Shown piece after piece: positions 1-12,484 of a stretch of 64,000 nt of DNA (positions are counted from its first letter, which is position 1; the number at the start of each line of letters is the position of its first letter). This stretch comes from Ilex aquifolium (taxonomy: Eukaryota > Streptophyta > Magnoliopsida > Aquifoliales > Aquifoliaceae). The notes under the pieces are model-generated. The model was not told the origin of the DNA, searched no databases, and saw only the letters and a program-made list of their open reading frames with translations. The DNA lies in contig OX637393.1 of assembly GCA_951799425.1 (NCBI GenBank), positions 32,851,244-32,915,243 on the forward strand. The letters run 5' to 3'. Both the position numbers and the translations under genes were made by a program.

Positions 1-960
1 GAGGAGTTCTCCAAGAAAAGCTTAGGATCTTCATTTGAAAGATCTGCTTCGTGAACTAGGGGCAGAGGATGATTAAAGGAAGTTCCTTTGAAATTTGTAC
101 CAGGCATTGAAGGAAAGCAGTTGTGATGAGTGTAGAATGGAGGAGGAAGTAAACGATTTGAGAATTGAGAGAGACTCGAACATGAATTGAAGATTCTCGT
201 GAGGCGATTAGTTGATTGGGAAATCAAGAAAAACTCTAAGTTCTTTACAGAGGATTTTCTGGAAAGTAAGCAAAATCTTTAGAAGAGCAAATGAAAAGGA
301 AGATCTCCACTGTGTTACTCCAGAATGAAAATGTGAGACCCGGTGTGCATAAATCATATTTGAAAAAAAAAATGTGGGTTGAAGGCATAATGGTTTTAAA
401 AAAAAAAAAAGAAATTCAAAACTTATGTGGTTGATTACTATTTTTTTTTTTTTTTATAAAAGAGTGGAGTTACATGTAATTTGTTATTAAAAGTTTTGGG
501 ATGTATATTTTAATATGAGAAACTTGAAGGTAAGTAAAGGAAATAGAATAAATAATAAAAATGTTGCACTGTCATGCTCAAGAGGTTTCATCTTTAGACT
601 AAGTCTTATGGATTTAATAATATGAAATAGAGTAAGATAAGTATAGGGAATAAAAAGAGAGAAGGATTCACAATTCACCATCTTGTTTTCCCGGTTCCTT
701 CTTCTCTATAAGCTAGTCGCTTCCTACTTCTCAAGTGCAATGGTTTTGGCGGTTCTAGATATAGTGCTTTAGAAGCAAGTTAGAGCTTCTATATACAACA
801 AATTGATGTTTTGATACTTGAATACTTGGCTAATAGCTTATATTGGTTTAGTTTAATGCATAAGGTTACATGGGTGCATGAATATGATGAATTCTTACAT
901 GTGTTATGAACTTTTGATTAGAAATCTAATTAGTGTTATTTCTTAAATACTCTTAGGTAT

Positions 961-991
961 ACTAGTTGGTGCACATGTGCATTGCACGTGA
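961..991 (-). other. Possible Helitron-like 3' terminus
   Basis: Read on the minus strand, this ends in CTAG followed by T and is preceded by a short GC-containing hairpin (GTGC-att-GCAC core). That is the layout of plant Helitron 3' ends. A similar motif occurs at 30,877-30,905. I could not identify a matching 5' TC end, so this is only a weak candidate. Confidence 0.2.
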
Positions 992-1651
992 AATATTTTA
1001 AACATCATATGAGGTAAATTATTTTTGTATAATTTTGAGATTGTCAATGCTTAAGATCTTAATAAACCAAGTGGTCCTCAACCATATGTACAAGCAAAAA
1101 ATGGCATTTTACCTGGGATTGAGTGTTCTTATGCCAATTGAAAGAGCCATTAGTAAGAGGTTTACATTTCTAAATAGTAGGAAAATACCAACAAACCAAG
1201 TTTGAAAAGGCAATTTCTCAAAGCTACCACCTTGGGTCAATATTTTTCCATATTAAATGATTTTGCATACATGACTGGACAACATTCAATATTCAAAGAC
1301 AAATTTCTTAGCTATTTAAATTTTCAATATATAGGAACCTAAATGCACATGAATAAAAAATCTTGTATACACACAACAGAGTGCAACAAAATTTATGTTG
1401 TCAATTTATTCTGATAGCTCCTATTTTTTTTTCAAATCCTAGTTCAATACAAATTCCTTCCACTAAACTACCCTCTATTGTCTCCTCTGAATTGCAGTAA
1501 AGCAACTGAGGTGAAACATGATCACATCATGTGACCTACAACAAATCAATAGACAACAGGTGGAAGAAATGCCAAAAACATGGCCTAAAACTGCAAATTC
1601 ACCAATTTCTCTAAAGGACTATTACATTTTAAGAAAAAGGGGGAAGAGAGA

Positions 1652-1669
1652 GGGGGGGGGGGGGGGGGG
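1652..1669. repeat. Poly-G run (18 G)
   Basis: An uninterrupted run of 18 G lies inside a purine-rich stretch (about 1637-1695). It is a simple-sequence tract likely to be length-variable, and no gene is associated with it. Confidence 0.95.
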
Positions 1670-3103
1670 AGGAGGAGGGAAGGGGAAGGGGAAGAAAGTG
1701 ATAAATTGAGTTTGAAGGAAAAATATCATTTCCTCTTGGTCTATCAAAATAAAGGTAAAAAATATGATTAAAGGGTCTCCATGATTTTCATGTTAGCATC
1801 AATAGAGGAAAAATTATTCATTTTTGTAGATGCTCAATGATGAAAGACAACAATTAGTTTCTCCAACTCAAGGAATTGATTGGGGAAAATGACCCGCATT
1901 ACCTATAAATTACAATCATTATCATTTCAACACTGAAATTTCATCCAAGTACAGTCATAAAAAAATCAACATCCAAAGATACTTATTAGCTTCATCCAAC
2001 AAAATATCATAAAAGAGATGCTTTATGCAAATTAGTGTCTAACTAAAATGATATGTGACTGGCATAATGCTAACATAACTAAGGCCCAAGGGTGGCAAAA
2101 ACGAAAAAATATCAATAAACAACCGAGGATTTCTTGAATATCCCCAATGTTCTAGTATGGTTTCACAATTGTCATATAGTTGCCCTGTATTGGATATTAA
2201 TAGAACAAATGGGAAAATTTGGGTTAGACTTAAACATTGCTGAAAATCAGGGACTGATATGAGATGTTCCAGATTTGTTATCCTATGGGAAAATGGTGAA
2301 ATAGTGGTCTATGGGATATTGTTTTGAGCCCATTACATATCGTTAGAAAGCCTAAGAAGTTACTATCCAATAAATTTGGTCTCATTACGAAAATCCTAAT
2401 GTGGAGGGGGAACGACCGAAAGAGAGCATAATGGTCAATCTGGTTCGTTGGTTAAAATCCTCGAAATACAGATTTTGGTGAAGTTACACGTTATGAGCTA
2501 AATGACTTCATTTCACGGGTATTTTGATTCATGGGTTGGTGTCTTAAAAAGGCTAACAAAAACCTATAATGGCTAGTTGTAAGTACTTTCCAATGAGGTT
2601 GCTTGAAAACGCCGAGTTTTGAGACTCAATATTGAATATGAACTAGGGTTTGCGGGGAGTTATGATTACTTTAACATTCTTGTACTTGAAGCAACTCGAA
2701 ATGATATTGAATTGGTAGAAACAAGTATATATGTTTGGGTTACATTCAAAAGTAGATAGTCAATCATCGTCGGTCTAAAACAAACCCAAATCTTTGGATA
2801 ATCATTCTTAATGCATTCTAATGTATTTCGAGGGACATCAAATAACGAAAGTTGTAATCCATGCATAGATTTTAATAGTTGCATTACAATGATGAATACA
2901 TTCGCATGATATTCTAGGTGTAGAGACAAATCTATCTCTTTCGGCTCCACTTAGGGATTGAGGAGAGATTACCAGGTTGTTGAGTTCTTCAAGGTAAGTG
3001 TATTATTTCATGTGGTTGAACATGACAAAGGGTATGCTTATTTGCTTTGATATATGACTGTGTTGATCATTGACTTGTGATGATATTGTGATATATTCTA
3101 TAT

Positions 3104-3326
3104 TGCCTTAGTAGCTGATATAACTGTGCTTTAAAGGCAGATATGTTGCACTAATGACGGATATAACTATGCCTCAAAGTCAGATATGTAGCCTTAGTGG
3201 AAGATATGACCTTAGTGAAGGATACTGCCTTAGTGACAGAAATGATTATGCCTTAAAGATAGATAAATAGCCTTAGTGACGAAATATATATAGCCTTAAT
3301 GGCGGATATATCCTTCAAGGCGGAGA
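3104..3326. repeat. Degenerate tandem repeat (GCCTTAGTGACGGATAT-like)
   Basis: Variants of 'gccttagtgacggatat' and 'gccttaaaggcagatat' recur about ten times over roughly 220 bp. The units are diverged, so this is an old minisatellite. Repeat blocks of this sort sit inside LTRs elsewhere in the window, so it may mark a decayed LTR. Confidence 0.65.
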
Positions 3327-3834
3327 TCTCTAAATGCAAATGTACATAATTTTGAACTGATGTGAACGGGTGATTTATCATGAGATAATTGCTTATGATA
3401 CATGATATCATTTGATTTGGCTTGTGGTGGTATGTCATTGGTTTGTATGGAGGTATATAGTTGCCATATTGAGATAATGTTTGTTACTTTCTCATCATAG
3501 TTTAACTTACTTTCAGGTGCAAGAATAAAGAGGGATGTTCACTGCTAGGTCAAGAGAGATGATTGGAGAGTTAGAGTTGGGTTTTGATTATGTCATATTG
3601 TATATATCTGAGACAAGTAGATATGTAGGGTTTTGAAAACCTAGTTTTGGACTTGTGGTTGATAGTTGTATAAATCTTATGGTTTAAATGCATGGGTTAT
3701 GCTTTTGTTTCTTTACACTTTGTTGTTGTTTAATTATCATTACATGCATGCACAAGGTAACATGGTTACATCAGATGTGGGTCTACTCTAGCATGGGAAG
3801 GTAGGGAAGTTTATTAGGTTCGATACAAAGTCTA

Positions 3835-4312
3835 TGTAAACTTTGTTTGATCAAAGAAATCAATCAAATTCTAATTCCAAAATTTAGAACAATCATGATT
3901 TTCACATACTCATAATAATTATAATGTAGGATTAAAAATATCATAATCAACATACCTGGAGCCATTATTGCAAACCTTGAATTACTTGATCAAGAATTGA
4001 ACCATCCTTTGGTGTAGCCCGAAAATCGGTTTCTCTCTCCTAACCTTTATTCGTATGATACACAACTCGATGGGGCATGTGTATATTTATAGGTAGAAAG
4101 AGGATCAGTTCCCTAGTTCAACATAAACATTACTTCCCATCAAAGTAGAACATCGGGAAACCACTTCTTCGCATTGACCAATCAGGAAAACATTAGTTAT
4201 ACCGGTTATATTATGATTGGTAACCTTATCATTATCTAACCTAAATTAATTATCTGATAATAATCAGTAAAATCACATGTGCCAAATCAAGTGGGTCACA
4301 TTAATTCTTACA
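3835..4312 (-). repeat. Copia-1 3' LTR (left copy)
   Basis: 478 bp, TGTAAA...TTACA. It pairs with 18,022-18,498 at roughly 93% identity by eye. It is followed at 4,313 by the complement of a polypurine tract, which fixes the element on the minus strand. Confidence 0.92.
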
Positions 4313-4323
4313 TTCTCCCACTT
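4313..4323 (-). promoter_or_regulatory. Copia-1 polypurine tract
   Basis: The minus strand reads AAGTGGGAGAA directly before the 3' LTR. This is the usual copia primer for plus-strand DNA synthesis. Confidence 0.75.
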
Positions 4324-4824
4324 GACCCATATGATTATCTTACAATTGGGTCTAGCAAGGTTCACATAAACGCGCAATAAATTCAATCCATCACTTCCTT
4401 AATTTGGTCATCATAATATCACAATTCAACAACCCACTAATGCAAGTCATGGCGGTTGTACATCATTAACACGATATCCCTTCCATGTACCACAACACTA
4501 GCAACCTGTTTAACGCGATCTATAATTGAGAAGTGTATATAATAAGGTCCAACAATAATGCCTTGTGTCGAAGGCCATTCTTGTTATCATTCAATCAATC
4601 TTATACATGTACGTACATTCTGAAAAACAAGAAATATCGTAAACAGTTCGAATAAGAATTGAAAGTGTCAAATAAATAATCATTATGCAAAATCCACAAC
4701 ATTCAGTGAACAACAATCATGAGCTACAATCAAGACTCATTATGTTAACATCTTTAAATGTCTTTAGTAGCACTTTCTTTAATGGATTTGTAATCATGAG
4801 CTTCATGCTATTATGCTCTATAGA
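4324..4824 (-). pseudogene. Copia-1 3' interior, decayed
   Basis: This lies between the PPT and the solo-LTR insertion at 4,825. By position it should be the 3' untranslated part and the end of the RNase H region, and it resumes at 7,243. No reading frame of useful length remains. Confidence 0.5.
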
Positions 4825-7237
4825 TGTGACGCCCCATTTTCCGGGGGTCTTTTATTGACCGTTGACAACCCGTCAACCCGCGGAAATACCCGTGGATGTC
4901 GCTTAACCCGATACCGCGGCACCACATTCCCTTTACCGGGATAAAAGAAAATACAAGTCCAATTTCTTTCGGTTGGTTGACCTATCCGAGATCCAATATA
5001 CCACCATTGGTATCCCCTTATTATCCATTTGTAACATTAGAAGGGAGGAAAACATAGCCCAAAGACTTGGCAAAAGAAATAAAAAATAAAAAAAAATTCT
5101 GAATTTTGGAGAACGTACCGGTACGCTACGCCTACTGGACCTGACCGTACCGGTACGCGTACCGGTACGCTACACCTTCTGGACCCAACCGTACCGGTAC
5201 GCCTGGCCCAGAATTGCCCTTTTTACCTGTTTTTCGTTTCCAAGCCATTCCAAACCTCCCAAAACTCATCCAACACATGTTTAATGAGATTTTCCATGTA
5301 ATACATAACTTATACAAGTTCCATTACAATTAATTCCATAATTTACACATCAAAATGGAATTTATACTAAAGTTTTACAAAAAACTCGAACTAAGGCCAC
5401 AAGCCGGCCCCCTTCATGCTTGATGCTCTCCAAGTGAGTCATCCGTCGGTGCAAACCCCACACCTGAAATGTTTCCTGTATAGGGTGAGCCAACGCCCAG
5501 TAGAGTAAATCCTACAAGGGCTACTCTCCCCCTAGATGCTCATGCTCATGCAACATTCATTTGCAAACAATCATTTCTCATAAGAACATGCATTCTAAGT
5601 TGGAATGCAATACTACCATGCCATGAAATGAGATGACACCCACTCATGCAATTCAACCCGAGTCCTCTCCGACTCCTACTACACGATGCAATGTCAAAGT
5701 GTTTCATTCCATCATTTATGTTTACATCAAATGACATTTTCAAAACTAGGGTCATTCTTGGGATCAGACTTTTTCATGGACTAATACCAATGGTCTTCCA
5801 CACCCGTACACTTTATGGGCTCTTATACCAACAGAGTGCACCCTCCAAATCACCGGGTCTTTCACCCGAGAGGTCGTCATGCCTCTTCTTGCTCATCCCG
5901 ACCCAATTTATCATGCAATCAAGCGGCTTAGCTAGGTCTTCGACCCAACTTTTCCCAAGCCATACCGTCAATCACCAAGTGTGGTGTTGACCTCAACCAT
6001 GCACACACCCATGTAATGAGATGCTTCCATGCACATGCAATGCTATGTCCCATTGCATACCACATGATGTTCCACATGTCAAGAACAACTCATGCACAAT
6101 TTCAACATGTCCATGGTAAATTTATATCCTAAGCATATAAATACCATATTCATTTCAATGTTAATATATCAACACATACATCTATCAACAAACACATCCA
6201 ATCATATCAATATCATATGATTCCACAAGTTAAACTTAAGCATGTTATTTCAATTCACTCAAAACAACAATTTCCATTCAAGCAAGTCATTTTATCAAAC
6301 ACCTTCTAGGCACAATTTATAAATCACATAGCATGCCTTAATTTCACTAAGTTACATAATAAATCACATGTAACTTCATACACCAAATTCAAGCTAGAAA
6401 ATAGATTAAACCATTTCTATGCTCACTTTTCCATTTCTATAACCATAAACCTATATATGAAGGTCTATCATATGAATAACATAACAAAACTTTAGACTAC
6501 CAACATCTAAGGAAAGATTACACCAAGGTAGGAAAAATCCTACTTCTTGAAGCGTAATTCACCCGAATGAAGCTTCAAGAACACTTCCCGAGCCCAAGAC
6601 TAGATTTCGCCCAAATCTCCTCCTTTGGATCTTCGGTGAAATCCCTTGCTCTTGGTGTGGTTGCGTAGCCCTCGTCGATGTGATCGACTTTAACTCTTGG
6701 CTCGACGGATTCCGACCGATGGAACTCCGGGAATCGACGGAGAAAGCTTGAAGATCAAGGTTTTCTCTCTTTTCTCTCTCTTGGCCGGCCTAACAAGAAC
6801 ACAAGGGAAAGCAAAAATCTGATTTTCTAGATATTTACCCCTATTTATAGTTTTAAATACTCGGCCCACGTCGCGCCACGTGTCTCTCGCTTAATCGGGT
6901 CCAATTTAGTCCCGAAACGATTTATTTGATCCCGGTTTAAGTTCAAAATAATTTTATTTGATCTTTAATTCAATTTTATGGAAATTTTGTAAAATTTATT
7001 CATGGGGACGTTCGTGAGGTTATTCGCCACGCAGTCGCCTCGAACGACGTGCAAAATCCGACTACTTCAGAATTCGACGAAATTTGACAAGGTGACTAAA
7101 TTTCGCGATACGAATTCAACAGCGAACTCCGTTTCCTCATCCGAGGTCTAGAACATGAGTATTTTAAATACGCATTATAGTGGCAAATTACTATTTTGCC
7201 CTTTTTGGAAAAAAATTCAAATTTCCCGGGTTTTACA
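4825..7237 (-). mobile_element. Solo LTR of a chromovirus-type gypsy element
   Basis: 2,413 bp beginning TGTGACGCC and ending TTTTACA, flanked on both sides by the perfect 5-bp duplication ATAGA (4,820-4,824 and 7,238-7,242). No internal domain follows, so it is a solo LTR left by LTR-LTR recombination. Its start matches the LTR at 9,387 (TGTGACGCCCC, then 'acccgt', 'catcaaccc', 'gataccg' landmarks), so it is a related Tekay/Del-type family in the same orientation. It differs from that LTR in carrying a GTACCGGTAC array at 5,115-5,200. Confidence 0.93.
5115..5200. repeat. GTACCGGTAC palindrome array (4 sites) in solo LTR
   Basis: Perfect 10-bp palindromes start at 5,115, 5,147, 5,159 and 5,191. 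The second and third are 12 bp apart. The intervening sequence includes 'accttctgga', also present beside the array at 33,201, so the two arrays are related by descent rather than by chance. Confidence 0.9.
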
Positions 7238-7380
7238 ATAGACACTTAGCAAAAAGCACATATGCGAAATTATCACGATAAGTTCCCAGCGGCTAGGCCA
7301 TAAAGTCGACAATTCCAAGTCCTGAGATTAGAATTTCGCATCCATAATCCATAAATTGTAGCCTCAAAGCAAGCCACAAT

Positions 7381-7563
7381 TTAACTGTCATAATTTTCAA
7401 TCACCACTAGATGATTAGACTTCTTAAATGTGAGCATATAATCATTTATACCTTGTAAATATCTTATAAGCTCGTAATGATCTATTTCAGGATCGGTTCG
7501 GTATTTACATAATATACCAACTGCAAAAGTAATATCTGATATTATACACGTAAATGCATACAT
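7381..7563 (-). pseudogene. Copia-1 reverse transcriptase/RNase H relic
   Basis: A 60-residue minus-strand fragment keeps the copia signature after the RT domain: 'MYAFTCIISDITFAVGIL' followed by 'YLQGINDYMLTFKKSN' and 'VVIENYDS' (family pattern: MYAMTCTRPD..., LRYLQGT..., ...GYSDSD). The RPD-type motif has decayed to ISD. The sequence on either side is too decayed to read. It shows that Copia-1 was once coding and lies on the minus strand. Confidence 0.8.
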
Positions 7564-8554
7564 AAAACATAAGGAATCTATTACATTCTTTGGACATTAC
7601 ATATTGCTGAACTTATCATTTTTACTTAAATTGGAGTAACATTAGCACAATAGTTCTCCACATTAAATCTCTCTAGAATACTTCTTATATATACTTTATG
7701 AGATAACCCAAATAATCTATGTGATTGATCCTGGGACATTTAAATTACAATCACATAGGTTGTCTCACCATATCTTTCATTTAATATTTATAGAGAGAAA
7801 CTTAGTTTCATGTAATAATCAAAGATTACTACTGACAAACAACACAATATCAATATATAGAGTTAAAAACCTTACTCCCACTAACTTTAAGATATATATA
7901 CCCCAATAATGGTGTTTTCCTTAATACTTACAGAAGTAATGATATCATTGAACTTAAAATACCATGGTGGAAAAAGCTTATTTATGTCTATATATTGACC
8001 TATTAAGTTTGCAACTCAAGAATTATTTCTCTTATTGAGAACTCTTTAGGTTAAGTTTTATAGTTTCACATTTATATGGTATAACTCTAAATCATAATGA
8101 GCTACCAATGTCATAATGATTATTAGTGAGTCCTTGTTAAATACATGATAGAAGGTCTCTATATAATCAATGTCTCAATTATGAGTGAAACATTTGATCA
8201 TAAGTTTGACTTCATATCTAACAAGATTTCAACTTCATTATGGTCCGTTAATTTCAATTAATCATTCATGACATCAATCCAATTAGCACAGTCATTACTT
8301 CCTATGGCTTGTGAAAACGATATTAAATCTTTATCTATCCCTAAATCAAAATCAAATTCTTGTAGATATATCACGTAATCATTTGGAATAGCTTATCTTA
8401 TTTCTATTAGAGATTATCTTAATGCTACTTATGTGATATTTTTCTACTTTCGATTTATTGGTGACAATCTCAATATGGAGTGGTTAATCATTAATTTGTT
8501 GTTCAATATTGTCAAATCATTCAACAATTGTGGGAACAACAACATCATTAGAAG
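7564..8554 (-). pseudogene. Copia-1 RT region, heavily decayed
   Basis: By position this should encode the RT palm and the integrase-RT linker of Copia-1 on the minus strand. The stretch is AT-rich with many stops in all frames, and I could not read the YVDD motif with confidence. Nothing else is recognisable in it. Confidence 0.4.
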
Positions 8555-8764
8555 TTATGGGTATAACCACTTTCTATGTGATTTATCACTCCCACTGATT
8601 TCACCATTCTTAATAAATCGGACATTATCAATACATATAATTCTCATACTATGGGTAGGATAGTGAAACTTATACCCTTTGGATTTTTTCTGATAAACGA
8701 TAAAGTTATTATTAATTGTTCTAAAATCCAATTTATTTTTAGATGTCTCAAACTCCAAAAGCAT
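8555..8764 (-). pseudogene. Copia-1 integrase C-terminal relic
   Basis: The minus-strand translation contains 'KLDFRTINNNFIVYQKKSKG', then 'YKFHYP', 'TRIICIDNVRFIKN'-like and 'GEISGSD'. This follows the copia integrase C-terminal pattern (LD-x-T-I-S-x-x-F-I-G-Y-x-x-x-SKGYRFY, ...NARFLEN..ISGSD). The frame is locally open but isolated. The pattern is established for Ty1/copia; the link to Copia-1 rests on position and strand. Confidence 0.8.
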
Positions 8765-9039
8765 TCATCCATAAAATAAGAGTAATGAGAAATCACATAA
8801 TATGCTCTTAAGCATTTTCACTATGTATGTCTATTAGCTATACCATTATGTTATCACGTACTAGGCATAGTGCGTTAAGTAGAAATACCATACTTTTCAA
8901 GGAGTTTAATAAATAGATAAAATCATTATCTTTAACCATCATACATTCCCTAATATTTATCACCTATCCGATCTGATGACTTTTACTTTTCTATATATAT
9001 ATATTTTAACATTAACAATATGTACCTTAATGACATTCT

Positions 9040-9380
9040 CTACTCGAAATTTTTATATAGTATATTGAGATAGCCATAATGTGAAAAATCATCCATAAAT
9101 ATGATAACAAATTATTTATGTGTCTGTATGGATAAGTTTAAAGAGTTTTACACTTCTAGAACTCTTCTTGGTGTTTTTTTTTTTTTTTTGATTCATTTTT
9201 GCTTAATAGAATCTATACACACCAAATCATTAAAATTCTAGATTGAAAGCAATATCATATTTGATTAGTTTCTTCAACCTTTCTATAATTATGTGACCTA
9301 GTCATTTATGTCACAACATAAAGAATTTTTCATTTATCAGACTACAGTATATTCTAAACATTATGATGTAGGGTTAGAAG
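9040..9380 (-). pseudogene. Copia-1 GAG_pre-integrase and integrase core relic
   Basis: Reading the minus strand across frames, a GAG_pre-integrase-like 'HKxLGHIIIERLKKLIKYDI' segment lies at about 9,260-9,340, and an integrase-core 'FMDDFSHYGYLNILYKN' segment at about 9,055-9,110 (family pattern FIDDYSRYGYVYL). Stops and frame changes are frequent. The insertion at 9,387 cuts just upstream of the pre-integrase motif, so protease and gag should lie beyond 17,217. Confidence 0.65.
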
Positions 9381-9386
9381 AGATTC

Positions 9387-11517
9387 TGTGACGCCCCAAA
9401 AATCGGGAGTCATTTGTTAACATGTTGATCACCCATCAACCCGTGGAATACCCATGGATACCGTGTAACTCGATATCACACCATTATGCCCTATTTACTG
9501 GGATCCATAATTTAACAAAATTCGGGTAGAGTCTTCTTTATTTTGGAAGCTCTACCCAAAACACAACCTGTGCAATCATAAAACATTGACCACACCGGTC
9601 CATTTATGAGTAGACATTGATCACACCGGGTCCATTTATCCATACTCATATAACAACATGCAATGTTACATTAAAAATAGTCTATATGAATTCAATTCCA
9701 TTTTTTTTACATACATTATATGCTCAAAAACTAACTTAGCGAATGTTTTACAAAAGCATAGTTTTTCGCAATAGTTTTACAAAATATGAATTAAAAGCCA
9801 CAAGTCGGCTTCTCTTCATCCTTGAGGCCCCAAATACGATCCGTTCACCGGTGTATAACCCGTACCTGAAATGTCTTCCCATAAAGAGTGAGCCAGACTC
9901 AATAGGGTATCTCATAAAGAGGTCACTCCCCAACCTAAGTGCATATGAAATGTTCACATGCAACATTCAACAAGCCACAAAATATTTCAATCAAGAATAT
10001 ACAATTCAATGTTGGAAATCACCATGTCATGCCATGAAATGAGGTGAGACTCACTCATGCACGTCAACCCGAGCCCTCCCCGGCTCCCACAACACAATGC
10101 AATGTCATTGCGTATAAATCTGCCATTTATGTTGCACATCAAATGACCATTATAAATCTTGGGTCTTTCTTGGGGTGGGTATTCATGGACTTACACCAAG
10201 GGACACCCACACTCATGTCTCATACCCATGAATGCATTGCCTCCGTGGAAATGCAATGTAATGTGTCATTGCAACGTCTATGTCATGTCCAATATGTACG
10301 AGTGCCATATAAACCATTTAACCACATATCTACATATTCCATGGCAATTTATAACCAAAGCATATAATTACCATGATTCATCACAATGTCAATATATCAA
10401 CAAACATATATCAACATATCAACAATAATGCCCAAACATATTATCACATAATCTCATGAAATTAACACACTTTATTTCATATAGGTATTTTATCAAACAC
10501 CTTCAAGACACCTAATCATGTAATCACATAAATGCCCATATTCATCACATAAATCAAAAAATCACATTTAGTGATTTCCACATACCCAATTATCAAAATT
10601 CCAAGAAATCACAATCTAGCAATTCCTATGTATTTAAGTCAAGATAGAATTTATTCTACCCATTTACAATACTCATTTCACATTTCAAATACAATAGACA
10701 TTTGTTAAATCAAATCTAACAACCTACCCATTTCATACAATTTTCCTAGTTTGGAAATAAACCTAAGTAGGATGAAAAACCTACCTCTTGAAGCGTAAAA
10801 TCAAAGTAGGAAGCTTCAAGGATTCAACCCAAGCTCAAACCCAAACTTCCCCCAAAATCTCGTTTTTGAATCTTCGGTGAAATCCTTCGTTTTTGAATCT
10901 TCTGTGAAATCCTTCATTTTTGGTATGGTTGCATAGCCCTCGTCGTGGAGATCGACTTTAATACTTGGCCCGAAGAATTCCGACTGACGGAACTCCATAG
11001 ATCGTAGCGAGAAACCTTGAAATCTCACCTTTTTTTTTTCTTTCCCTCCCTTCTTCCTTACAAGTTAAAACCCGCTGGAATCAGCAGAGTGTTATGTCCA
11101 AAAATCAGATTTTTTGTTCCTATTTATACATTTTAACGCTTGGCCCACGCCGCGCCACACGCTCCCCCTTTCCCGGGTCCGTTTTCACCCCGAAACGATT
11201 AAATTTCGCTCCGGTTCAAGGTCAAAATATTTTATATAAAATTTATTTAAATTATTTTCTAAATTTTGAAATTTTATTAAAAAATTCGTTTTTGGGGTCA
11301 CCCGAGACCCGACCACCTCGTAAAACGTGAAAAATTCGACTATCTCAGAATTCGATGAAGTTTTTCTGGATAACTAGATTTCACGAGACGAATCCAACGG
11401 TGATGTCCGTTTCATCATTCAAGCTCTAGAAAAATAACGGTTCTCAACCCGCACCGTAGTGGTAATTTACCGTTTTTCCCTTTCTCATAAAAAGTTCAAA
11501 TTTACCCGAGTTTTACA
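9387..11517 (-). repeat. Tekay-like element 3' LTR
   Basis: 2,131 bp, TGTGACGCC...TTTTACA. It matches 16,513-17,217 over its first ~700 bp. A ~37-bp unit containing 'cacaccgggtccatttat' is present twice near 9,583-9,650 and three times in the other LTR. Unlike the related solo LTR at 4,825, it has no GTACCGGTAC array. Confidence 0.92.
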
Positions 11518-12484
11518 TTCTTCCCCCCTTAAAAGAATTTTGTCCCCCGAAATTCACACCCACACATGTGCCTCCATCCTCGAATAAGAAAGGATAACTA
11601 GTACGTATAATGTCCTCACGCTCCCATGTCGCCTCCTCTACTCCTCGGTGCTGCCACAACACATTCACTAGCCTCACGGTCTTGCCTCGCAAAACCTGCT
11701 CTCGGCTATCCATGATACGCACCGGTCCCTCTTCGAAGGTCCCATCTGCATCAACAATCAACTCACCCCAATCCACCTCATGTGTCAGGTCTGGAGTATA
11801 CTTCTGGAGCATAAAGACATGGAACACCGCATGAACACCCGATAAATTTGGCGGCAACGCCAACTGGCATGCAAATGTGCAAACCCTCTCAAGTACCTCG
11901 AAGGGCCCGATATACCTTGGGGATAGCTTTTTCCACTTGCCGAACTTGACCACTCTTCTCTTAGGCATCACATTCAAGAAGACATGATCTCCCACTTCAA
12001 ACTCCAGAGGTCGCCGCCATCTGTCGGCATAGCTCTTCTGCCAGCTCTGAGCCGTGAGAAGACGCTTTCGTATCAAGTCCACCTTCTCCGAGGTGTCTCT
12101 AACCAATTCCGGACCCGTAGAGGGTCTCTCTCCAACCTCTGTCCAACAAACTGGAGAGCGGCACGGTCTCCCATAAAATGTCTCATAGAGTGTCATCTGT
12201 ATATTTGTTTGATAATTATTGTTGTAGGCGAACTCCACTAAGGGTAGGTGCTCTTCCCAGCTACCCTTGAGATCTAGGACGCATGCCCGTAGCATGTCCT
12301 CTAAAGTTTGGATGGTCCTCTCCGACTGACCGTCCGTCTGGAGATGAAAAGTTATGCTCATCATCAACTGTGTCCCCATTACCCGCTGAAAACTCTCCCA
12401 AAAATGAGCCATAAACCTGGGATCCCGATCCGATACTATAGATACGGGCACCCCATGCAACCGGACAATCTCTCGTATGTACAA
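11513..12484 (-). pseudogene. Gypsy integrase core to chromodomain-like C terminus
   Basis: A 323-residue open stretch. It keeps the second catalytic Asp in 'IVSDRDPRF' and the catalytic Glu in 'TDGQSERTIQ'. The GPY/F-type module follows ('LSPRYIGPFEVLERV', 'HAVFHVFML'), then a chromodomain-like tail with 'PVRIMDSREQVLRGK', 'VNVLWQHRGVEEATWERE' and 'YPFLFE'. The tail places it with chromoviruses of the Tekay/Del type. The first catalytic Asp lies upstream in a region broken by stops. The reading frame ends inside the LTR, over the PPT. It would have catalysed cDNA insertion, but it is now a fragment. Confidence 0.88.
11518..11530 (-). promoter_or_regulatory. Tekay-like polypurine tract
   Basis: The minus strand reads AAGGGGGGAAGAA directly before the 3' LTR. 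This is the typical primer site for plus-strand DNA synthesis. Confidence 0.85.

Larger units (their letters stand above)
1..3829. other. AT-rich non-coding DNA
   Basis: No open reading frame here resembles a known family, and all are short and lack coding character. The stretch holds A/T homopolymers (for example near 366-460), an 18-bp poly-G run, a degenerate tandem repeat near 3.1-3.3 kb and a possible Helitron-type terminus near 961. The part from about 2.1 to 3.8 kb has the texture of an old, decayed LTR (a repeat block followed by unique sequence), but I could not find matching ends. I see no host gene. Confidence 0.6.

Noticed and set aside
1-350. Possible pseudogene exon (Lys/Glu-rich fragments in three frames)
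   Set aside because: Stops in every frame, no motif I can name and no splice structure. It cannot be told apart from purine-rich non-coding DNA.
3104-3326. CRISPR-like array
   Set aside because: Units are degenerate and there are no unique spacers of constant length. The context is plant nuclear DNA.
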